A stretch of DNA of 15,376 bases from an uncultured Bacilli bacterium. GTDB lineage: Bacteria > Bacillota_I > Bacilli_A > ML615J-28 > CAG-698. The notes under the pieces were generated by a model, which saw only the letters and a list, made by a program, of their open reading frames with translations, did not search any database and was not told the origin of the DNA. Each line of letters starts with the position of its first letter. Position 1 is the stretch's first letter. Location: NCBI GenBank assembly GCA_947624315.1, contig CANQJU010000007.1:1-15376 (forward strand). The letters are read 5' to 3'. The position numbers and the translations under genes are program-made. Below, piece by piece: positions 6,372-12,663 of this stretch.

Positions 6372-6994
6372 AAAATAATAAATTAAAGAGATTTCTTAAC
6401 TCATACTATTTACAACTAGTAATAGTTATGATTATTATTGTTTTACTCATGACGATGGCAATTGTTTTAATGAGAGATGTTAATAGAGGAAATCCAATAT
6501 TAAGTCGATACGATTTAATCAAAAGCATTTATTTAAGTGCTATTTTAGGAGGAGCAGCTTTTGGATATTCTCAAAGTGCTAAAAGCTTTGACTTTCAACT
6601 TTCCTTTACCACTACGCGTAAAGATATTTATTTTAATACTTTAAAAAAGGTATTACAAGTAACTCTCATTTCCACAATCCTTTCTTTATTATATGTGGTT
6701 ATTGATAGTTATTTTGGAAAGATTAATACTCCTTTTTGGCAAATCTTTATTCATGAAGGTTTGTTAATGATGCTTGAATTGGTGTTGTTTATTTCATTGG
6801 TTGGATTTTTTATGGGATTTATTAAAATGAATTCTTACATTGCTTATATTTTATTATTGTTAGTTGGTGCTTCGATATATATAACTATTGATTATTTTGA
6901 TAATAGTTTAATAGCATGTTTAATATTATTGGCTTCGGTTATAATTCTGGGAGGGATTGATTTTCTAATTGTTAAGAAAGTTGAGGTTAAATAA
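6368..6994 (+). CDS. Six-helix membrane protein, ABC-2-like permease
   Basis: Integral membrane protein of 208 residues with about six hydrophobic segments, at roughly 14-34, 46-66, 90-110, 127-148, 153-172 and 178-203. Between the second and third is a basic cytosolic loop (LSFTTTRKDIYFNTLKK). Such an 'SF...TRK..f' loop is common in small ABC-2 type permeases of the YtrC/bacitracin-exporter sort, where it contacts the ATPase. Its start overlaps the stop of the ABC-like gene (ATGA), and GAGG at 6357-6360 provides the ribosome binding site. Together they look like an ABC exporter pair whose ATPase is inactive. Substrate unknown. The next gene overlaps it by one base. The family call is inference from topology and context. 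Confidence 0.65.
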   Translation: MKNNKLKRFLNSYYLQLVIVMIIIVLLMTMAIVLMRDVNRGNPILSRYDLIKSIYLSAILGGAAFGYSQSAKSFDFQLSFTTTRKDIYFNTLKKVLQVTLISTILSLLYVVIDSYFGKINTPFWQIFIHEGLLMMLELVLFISLVGFFMGFIKMNSYIAYILLLLVGASIYITIDYFDNSLIACLILLASVIILGGIDFLIVKKVEVK

Positions 6995-9102
6995 TGGAAA
7001 AGATTAAGAACTTTTTTAAAAGCGAAAATGGTATAAAATTAGTTTACATTTTTCTTTATTTCTTATTAAACTTTTTAAATTTATATGTTATAAATAGCAA
7101 AATATATATACGCACTATGTTCGTTTTGCCTAAGAATTTTGGAACATTTGTTTCTTGTTTCTTAGGAGATATTGGAGTATTAATGATTCCTTTTGGAATT
7201 GCTCTTTTGGTTTTTAAAAGTGATATTAGAGTTGGAAAGGCCTTAATATGGGCTACAGGATTTTTCTCCATTTTCATGCTAGGAATTTCCTTTTATTACT
7301 CATATTATTTATCATTTCCATCTATTTATAATTTGAAACAATTCTCAACAGGAGCAGCTGGAGATGCCTTTGCCTTTGTTGTTCAGTCCTTTTTAACAAT
7401 CCTTAAGAATGCTCAATTTTTGTTTTTAATTCCTTTAGTTATTTTCTTAATTATTTGGATTGCTTTTATTCATCGCAAAATCAAACAAAATAGTGAATTA
7501 AAAAATCATCAAATAATTGGTAATATTCATCGTATTTATATTGGTATTATTGTTACTCTACTAGGAATTTTTTCTTTGTTAATATCTGATACGATGTATC
7601 AAAAAAGTAGCAAAGATAAGGGATATGAGGATTTAAAATTGGTTGCTGAAGGGGTACAATCAGTGGGAATTGTAAATTATTATTTGTTTGAAGTTTCTGA
7701 TTATATCTTCTTTAATGGAAGAAGTGTTGATAATAATAAAATTACTCAAGCCCAAAAAGAGTTAGAGGAATATTTAAATGATGAAGAAGCTCAAGAATTG
7801 AATAACCAATTTTATAAAGGAGTATTTGAGGGAAAGAATTTATTATTAATTCAAATGGAATCAATGAATAACTTCTTAATCGGTTTGAAAGTAAATATAA
7901 ATGGTGAAGAAGTTGAAGTAACACCTTTCTTAAATCAATTAGTTTTAAGTCAAGCTAGTGCTTACTTTAATAATTATTATACGACTGTGGGAATAGGAAA
8001 TACATCTGATGCAGAGTTTGCAGTTTTGACAGGTTTATATCCTACAGGATATTCTTATAGTGTTTATGAATATTTAGATGGAATGAATTATGAAACTTTA
8101 CCAAAGCTATTTAAAGATAAAGGATATTATTGTTTCTCAGCTCATGGCAATACAGGAGAATTCTATATGAGAAATACTCTACATCTTTCTGCCTATGGTT
8201 TTGATGAACATGTTGATAAAGAAGCCTTTATTGAAGCTGGTGTTTATAATCCTGATGGATTAGTTCATGATTTCATTAGCGATAGAGACTTTTTAGATTA
8301 CAGCTTACAAGTAATGAAAGAAAGAAGCGAAGAATTAAATCAACCTATTTTTAATTTTTCTATTACTGTTTCTGCTCATATGCCGTATGAAATGAGTTTT
8401 GAAAAAGAACCACCTGAATCAGATAAAGCTCAAAATATGTTTTTAGAAAAGGAAAGACTTTTCCCATATGGTTTTAAAGAAATTGATGAACAATATATGT
8501 CATATTTAGAACATGCTTCATATGCTGATTATGCATTAAGCAAAGCATTTGAAAAATTAGAAGAATATGATTTATTAAAAGATACAGTTGTTGTTTTATA
8601 TGGTGATCATGGTTGTGGAATAGATATTTATAATATGTTCTATGATAATAGTGATATTTTAAGCAATGACATTAATCCATTATTAACTAAGTCAAATCTT
8701 GACCAAAGTATTGAAGAACGTCAAATGCTTTTAGAAGTACCATTTATTATTTATGATGGTAGTGAAAAAACAACATTTTCTAAAACACCATATACTTTAG
8801 TTAGAAATCATAATTGTGTTTTAAGAACCTTAGCTAATTTATTTAATTTGGATAATAAATATGCTTTTGGGGTTGATTGCTTAGGAGATGAATTATATTT
8901 TTCATATAATCCTCGTAATATGGATATATTAGTTGATGGGGTTGCTATTTCCGGAATTTCTCAAGAAGCTTTTTATGATAAAAACTATAATGGTAAAAAG
9001 TTAACAACGAAAGAAATTGAAGAGATTATTAACCGCGTATATCGATTTAAAGATTTTAATGATAAAGTCTTAAAATATGGTTTATTTAAACAAACTGAAT
9101 AA
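6994..9102 (+). CDS. LtaS-family lipoteichoic acid synthase (membrane phosphoglycerol transferase)
   Basis: Transfers glycerol phosphate from phosphatidylglycerol onto a growing chain on the outer face of the membrane (family role). About five or six N-terminal membrane helices occupy residues 13-200. After a linker comes an extracellular sulfatase-fold domain from about 280 to 645. Key residues are visible: Glu289 in LIQMESMNNF (metal), Thr337 in GIGNTSDAEF (catalytic nucleophile, as in the GKTSDSEF motif of S. aureus LtaS), His462 in VSAHMPYEM, and Asp538-His539 in LYGDHG (metal). At 702 residues it is somewhat longer than typical LtaS (about 650), with an N-terminal linker and a C-terminal tail after the catalytic domain. 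GAGG at 6983-6986 precedes the start, and the gene overlaps the permease stop by one base (TAATG). It may be the chain polymerase or a primase-like paralogue; the sequence does not decide. Confidence 0.9.
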   Translation: MEKIKNFFKSENGIKLVYIFLYFLLNFLNLYVINSKIYIRTMFVLPKNFGTFVSCFLGDIGVLMIPFGIALLVFKSDIRVGKALIWATGFFSIFMLGISFYYSYYLSFPSIYNLKQFSTGAAGDAFAFVVQSFLTILKNAQFLFLIPLVIFLIIWIAFIHRKIKQNSELKNHQIIGNIHRIYIGIIVTLLGIFSLLISDTMYQKSSKDKGYEDLKLVAEGVQSVGIVNYYLFEVSDYIFFNGRSVDNNKITQAQKELEEYLNDEEAQELNNQFYKGVFEGKNLLLIQMESMNNFLIGLKVNINGEEVEVTPFLNQLVLSQASAYFNNYYTTVGIGNTSDAEFAVLTGLYPTGYSYSVYEYLDGMNYETLPKLFKDKGYYCFSAHGNTGEFYMRNTLHLSAYGFDEHVDKEAFIEAGVYNPDGLVHDFISDRDFLDYSLQVMKERSEELNQPIFNFSITVSAHMPYEMSFEKEPPESDKAQNMFLEKERLFPYGFKEIDEQYMSYLEHASYADYALSKAFEKLEEYDLLKDTVVVLYGDHGCGIDIYNMFYDNSDILSNDINPLLTKSNLDQSIEERQMLLEVPFIIYDGSEKTTFSKTPYTLVRNHNCVLRTLANLFNLDNKYAFGVDCLGDELYFSYNPRNMDILVDGVAISGISQEAFYDKNYNGKKLTTKEIEEIINRVYRFKDFNDKVLKYGLFKQTE

Positions 9103-9124
9103 AGAGGCTTAAAGCCTCTTTTTT
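9101..9124 (+). terminator. Intrinsic terminator after the LtaS-family gene
   Basis: Perfect 8-bp stem AAAGAGGC (9101-9108) and GCCTCTTT (9114-9121) with a TTAAA loop, continuing into T's to 9124. It starts within the stop codon. The sequence is nearly the same as the terminator after ddl. Confidence 0.93.
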
Positions 9125-9134
9125 CAAAAAAAGT

Positions 9135-9163
9135 CTAAAAATGTTTGAAAATGCATATATAAT
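9135..9163 (+). promoter_or_regulatory. Promoter of the hydrolase/MurF-like/Ddl-like cassette
   Basis: TATAAT at 9158-9163 is a consensus -10 box, but no good -35 is seen at the right spacing (9135-9140 reads CTAAAA). The box ends only 3 bases before the first ATG (9167), so the transcript would have almost no leader. Register shifts within TGCATATATAATACTAT are possible. Confidence 0.5.
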
Positions 9164-9166
9164 ACT

Positions 9167-9913
9167 ATGAAAGATATGTATTTAAAAACTAATAATGGTG
9201 ATATGTATTATGAGAAAAAGGGAAAAGGAGAAGCAGTTGTGTTTTTACATGGCTGGGGAGCTTCTAGTAAAACTTTTAAAGAAGTGAGTGACTTTTTTAA
9301 AGATGATTTTACCGTTTATGTTTTAGACTTTTTAGGATTTGGTTTAAGTGATGAACCAAATAAAGCTATTGGGATTAGTGATTATAGCTCACACTTAAAA
9401 ATGTTAATGGATAATGAGAAAATTGATAATCCCATTTTAATTGGACACTCTTTTGGGGGAAGAGTGGCAATAGATTACGCCAGTAAATATAAAACGAAGA
9501 AACTTATATTGGTAAACTCAGCGGGAATTAATCATCATAATTTTTTGTATTATTATAAATTAATAAAATATAAAATTAAAAAGTTTTATTTTTATCTTTT
9601 TAATAAAGAAAAATATTATGAATTAATTCAAAAGAGTGGATCAGATGATTATCAAAAAGCTAGTTTTATTATGCGTGGGACTTTTAAAAAAGTAGTGAAT
9701 AATGATTTGAGGAAGGAAATGAAAAAAATAAAAACTCCTACTCTTTTAATTGGTGGCGTTTTTGATAAAGCTGTACCGATGAAGGATATTAATATGATGC
9801 ATGAATTAATTGAAGGCAGTCATTTAATTACTTTTTATCGCAGTGGACATTTTAGTTATAATGATGAAAAAGAAAATTTTGAAAAAGTTGTAATGAATTT
9901 TATTAAAGGATAA
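9167..9913 (+). CDS. Alpha/beta-fold hydrolase
   Basis: Serine hydrolase of the alpha/beta superfamily with a complete triad: Ser95 in the nucleophile elbow GHSFGG, Asp200 in GGVFDKAVP, and His228 in SGHFSYND. The oxyanion-hole segment HGWG (28-31) is present. A basic, aromatic cap region at about 125-160 (repeated Lys, Tyr and Phe) could lie against the membrane. There is no signal peptide, so it is cytosolic. Length of 248 residues is normal. Substrate cannot be read from sequence. It is the first gene of a cassette with a membrane MurF-like and a Ddl-like ligase, which suggests a role on a cell-envelope or peptide-linked substrate (inference). The start has no Shine-Dalgarno sequence; ATG 9176 is an alternative three codons later. 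Confidence 0.88.
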   Translation: MKDMYLKTNNGDMYYEKKGKGEAVVFLHGWGASSKTFKEVSDFFKDDFTVYVLDFLGFGLSDEPNKAIGISDYSSHLKMLMDNEKIDNPILIGHSFGGRVAIDYASKYKTKKLILVNSAGINHHNFLYYYKLIKYKIKKFYFYLFNKEKYYELIQKSGSDDYQKASFIMRGTFKKVVNNDLRKEMKKIKTPTLLIGGVFDKAVPMKDINMMHELIEGSHLITFYRSGHFSYNDEKENFEKVVMNFIKG

Positions 9914-9917
9914 TTGT

Positions 9918-11459
9918 ATGGAAGAATTAAAATTGTTTTTAGAATATGCTAGTATTATTTGTGCTTTAATTATGATTGTTGATGTTTCAACAATCTCTCT
10001 AACATATTTTCAAGAAGCCCACTATCATTTTGCAAGTTTCAAAAAAATAGCTAAAAACTTTTATACGAAAGAATATCGCAATTTATTGTTTATTGCCTTT
10101 ATTCCTTTGCTTTTCTTTATGGATAGAATCGTTCCACAAATTATTTTTATAGTTTTGGGAATAATATATTTATCCATTCGCAAAAAGAAAATTATTAAAT
10201 TAAAACTTACTGGTAGAGTTATGCGTGAATTTTTGATGATTGTTTTGGTTAATACTGTTTTTTTGACACTTTTATTTATGGTGCTTCCTTTAAAAGAATT
10301 AGCTAGCGGATTAATTATTGCTCTTATTTTACAAATACCTTTAATTTTATTATCTTCATATTTAATTTTTCCTTTAGAATATTTGATTTTTATAATTTAT
10401 CAGAAAAAATGTCAAAGAAAGTTAGATAAAATTAATCCGATAAAAATTGCTATTACGGGTAGTTATGGAAAAACAAGCACTAAAAAAATTTTATATGAAG
10501 TTTTAAAACGCGATTATCATGTTTTTGCTACTCCTAAATCATATAATACTTTAAATGGAATTGCTAAATGTGTTAATGAAGATATGGATAAAGATACTAA
10601 TTTAGCGATTTTTGAATTTGGAGCAAGCCAAATTAATGATATCGATAAATTGTGCGATTTGGTTAAACCGCAATATGCTATTATTACTTCTATTGGTCCT
10701 CAACATTTGGAAAGTTTTCATACAATGGAAAATATTGTTAATGAGAAAATGAAGTTGGCAAGACGCATTAATGATGGCTTTGCTGTTTTAAATTGGGACA
10801 ATGAATATATAAGAAAAAACCAAAAAGATGTTAAGAAAAAGATAACTGTTGGGGCAAGGGAAAATGCCCAATTTAGAGCTCAAAATATTGCTTATAATCA
10901 ATTTGGTTTGAAATTTCAGATAATTAGTCAGAAAGAAAAATATGAGATTGTAAGTCCATTATTAGGACGCCATCAAGTTACAAATATTTTACTAGCAGTA
11001 GCTATGGCTGAAAAATTAGGAGTCAAAAAGGAAACAATTGAAATGGCTATTAGTCAATATGATGGAGACAATAATCGATTGAAATATCATGAGATGATGG
11101 GAGAAATGGTCTTAGATGATAGTTTCAATTGCAATATTGAAGGTTTTCATAATGCTTTAGAAATTTTGAACATGGATGATCGCTATAAAGTCTTATTAAC
11201 TCCGGGGATTGTTGAAGGGGGAGAAGAAGAAAAGAAGTTGAACGAAGAAATCGCCATGTTTATTAAAGCCACATGCGATATGGTCATTTTAGTTAAAAAT
11301 CAAGCATCTAATTACATTTATAATAAACTTATTGAGGAAAGTTTTGATAATGTTATAATGGTGAATAGTTTTAAAGAAGGTTTTAATTTATATAAAGAAT
11401 TAAAACAAGAAAAAATTTTATTAATTGAAAACGACATTAGTGATATATATAAAATATAG
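9918..11459 (+). CDS. Membrane-anchored MurF-like Mur ligase
   Basis: ATP-dependent amide ligase of the Mur family joined to an N-terminal membrane domain. Residues 1-165 hold about five hydrophobic segments (near 8-30, 56-68, 71-86, 104-123 and 128-160). The Mur ligase central domain follows: P-loop TGSYGKTSTKK (180-190, Lys185), EFGASQINDI (233-242), GPQHLESFHTMENIVNEK (260-277) and GRHQVTN (350-356). The C-terminal domain has DDSFNCNIEGF (400-410) and PGIVEGGEEE. These patterns are closest to MurF (D-Ala-D-Ala-adding enzyme), but the usual N-terminal UDP-sugar-binding domain is absent. The protein probably acts at the membrane on a lipid-linked or other acceptor (inference). AAAGGA at 9905-9910 precedes the start. 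Its stop codon lies inside the binding site of the Ddl-like gene, so product stoichiometry is probably coupled. Confidence 0.85.
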   Translation: MEELKLFLEYASIICALIMIVDVSTISLTYFQEAHYHFASFKKIAKNFYTKEYRNLLFIAFIPLLFFMDRIVPQIIFIVLGIIYLSIRKKKIIKLKLTGRVMREFLMIVLVNTVFLTLLFMVLPLKELASGLIIALILQIPLILLSSYLIFPLEYLIFIIYQKKCQRKLDKINPIKIAITGSYGKTSTKKILYEVLKRDYHVFATPKSYNTLNGIAKCVNEDMDKDTNLAIFEFGASQINDIDKLCDLVKPQYAIITSIGPQHLESFHTMENIVNEKMKLARRINDGFAVLNWDNEYIRKNQKDVKKKITVGARENAQFRAQNIAYNQFGLKFQIISQKEKYEIVSPLLGRHQVTNILLAVAMAEKLGVKKETIEMAISQYDGDNNRLKYHEMMGEMVLDDSFNCNIEGFHNALEILNMDDRYKVLLTPGIVEGGEEEKKLNEEIAMFIKATCDMVILVKNQASNYIYNKLIEESFDNVIMVNSFKEGFNLYKELKQEKILLIENDISDIYKI

Positions 11460-11465
11460 GAGGGG
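11458..11465 (+). promoter_or_regulatory. Strong ribosome binding site for the ddl-like gene
   Basis: AGGAGGGG overlaps the TAG stop of the MurF-like gene (11457-11459) and lies 6 bases (from AGGAGG) before an in-frame TTG at 11470. No ATG fits, so TTG is the probable start. Confidence 0.8.
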
Positions 11466-11469
11466 TATT

Positions 11470-12570
11470 TTGGAAAAACGTAATGTTGTTGTTTTATTTG
11501 GGGGAAATAGTGTTGAGAGGGATATATCTATTTTAAGCGCTATCCAAGTTATGAAAGCTATGGATAGCACTTTGTATAATATCATCCCTGTATATTTAAC
11601 AAATCATCACACCTTTTTAGAAAATAGTGAATTTGATAGCTTAGAAGCTTTTCAAAAGGAAATCAAAGGTGATAAAGTTTATTTTGAAAGCGATAATGAC
11701 AAAGTATATTTGGTCAAAAAAGGAATCTTTCCTCATAAAAGAATGATCGATTTTGTTTTTAATATTGTTCATGGAAAGAATGTTGAAGATGGAACATTAG
11801 CTGGTTTTTTGGAAACATTGGGAGTGAGTTACTCTTCATGTAGTGTTTTAGCTAGTAGTATTTTTCAAAATAAACATTATACCAAAATCTTATTAGATTA
11901 TTATGGAATTAATACATTACCTCATTTAGGCTTTTTAGAAGAAGAATGGATGGAAAAATCTAATGCTTGCTTAAAACAAGCTAAAGAGTTAGGTTTTCCT
12001 TTAATGATTAAAGCTAATAGTTTAGGTAGTAGTATTGGTATTTTTAAAGTCAAAAATGAAGAGGATTTATTTTGGGCTCTTTCAACGGCTTTTAAGTATG
12101 ATAAAATGGTGATTGTTGAAAAGGCCTTAGAGGATTATAGCGAATATAATCAAGCTATTTTTAAAGATTATTTAAGCAGTATTGAAGAAGTTAAAGGCGA
12201 TAAAGACTTTTTAAGTTTTGCCAATAAATATGAAGGTAGCTCAGTTGTGCGCACCTTTCCAGCAAACATCTCTAAATCTTTAGAAGAAGAGATTTCTTCA
12301 ATAACTTCCCAAATAGCTTCTATTTTTCAAATAAAAGGAGTAATTAGAGTTGACTATTTATTTGATAATGAAAGTCAAAAGTTATATGTCAATGAAATAA
12401 ATACAATTCCTGGTTCTCTTGCCTTTTATTTATTTGAAAATAAAGAGTTTAAGGAGTTATTAAAGGAAATGGTTGATGAGGGGAAACGCTATGATTATTT
12501 AGAAGGTTTAAAAATTAATACTTTTGATTCGCATATTCTTAATAATTTTCAAGGTTTTAATAATAAATGA
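11470..12570 (+). CDS. D-alanine--D-alanine ligase-like ATP-grasp enzyme
   Basis: Cytosolic ATP-grasp ligase that by family joins two D-alanines for peptidoglycan stem peptides. Visible landmarks are LFGGNSVERDIS with Glu16 (first D-Ala site), VHGKNVEDGTLAGFLE (100-115), IKANSLGSSIG with Lys181 (ATP), Lys253-Tyr254 in the omega loop (Tyr is typical of D-Ala-D-Ala rather than D-Ala-D-Lac enzymes), RVDYLF with Asp295, and NEINTIPG with Glu309 and Asn311 (Mg). After NTIPG the sequence reads SLAFYLFE instead of the common FTS or MTS continuation, so the second-substrate pocket differs. Length is 366 residues from TTG 11470; a TTG at 11425 is in frame but has no binding site. Whether this is the main Ddl of the cell or a dedicated paralogue cannot be told from this window. 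Confidence 0.88.
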   Translation: MEKRNVVVLFGGNSVERDISILSAIQVMKAMDSTLYNIIPVYLTNHHTFLENSEFDSLEAFQKEIKGDKVYFESDNDKVYLVKKGIFPHKRMIDFVFNIVHGKNVEDGTLAGFLETLGVSYSSCSVLASSIFQNKHYTKILLDYYGINTLPHLGFLEEEWMEKSNACLKQAKELGFPLMIKANSLGSSIGIFKVKNEEDLFWALSTAFKYDKMVIVEKALEDYSEYNQAIFKDYLSSIEEVKGDKDFLSFANKYEGSSVVRTFPANISKSLEEEISSITSQIASIFQIKGVIRVDYLFDNESQKLYVNEINTIPGSLAFYLFENKEFKELLKEMVDEGKRYDYLEGLKINTFDSHILNNFQGFNNK

Positions 12571-12572
12571 TT

Positions 12573-12594
12573 AAAGGGGCTTAAGCCTCTTTTT
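12573..12594 (+). terminator. Intrinsic terminator after the ddl-like gene
   Basis: 8-bp stem AAAGGGGC (12573-12580) and GCCTCTTT (12585-12592) with one G-T wobble pair, a TTAA loop and T's to 12594. It closes the hydrolase/MurF-like/Ddl-like cassette. Confidence 0.9.
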
Positions 12595-12613
12595 AAATAT
12601 CAAGATACAATAA

Positions 12614-12652
12614 TTCTCTTTTTTTTTTACATTTTTTGGTATATAATATAAT
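12614..12652 (+). promoter_or_regulatory. Promoter of tilS-hpt-ftsH
   Basis: TTTTTTGGTATA at 12632-12643 repeats the suf promoter core, giving an extended -10 of TGG-TATATA. Two overlapping TATAAT boxes follow, at 12642-12647 and 12647-12652. TTTACA at 12626-12631 could serve as -35 for the second box with a short 15-base spacer. The leader before tilS would be about 5 to 12 bases, with only a weak ribosome binding site. Confidence 0.6.
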
Positions 12653-12663
12653 GGGTTAAGAAA

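Noticed and set aside
11470..12570. Ddl-like enzyme considered as a vancomycin-resistance D-Ala-D-Lac ligase
   Set aside because: The omega loop has the Lys-Tyr pair typical of D-Ala-D-Ala enzymes, and there is no vanH-like dehydrogenase or vanX-like dipeptidase next to it.
12595..12663. Long T run before tilS considered as a second terminator
   Set aside because: There is no stem directly before the T run. It fits better as the T tract of the tilS promoter.
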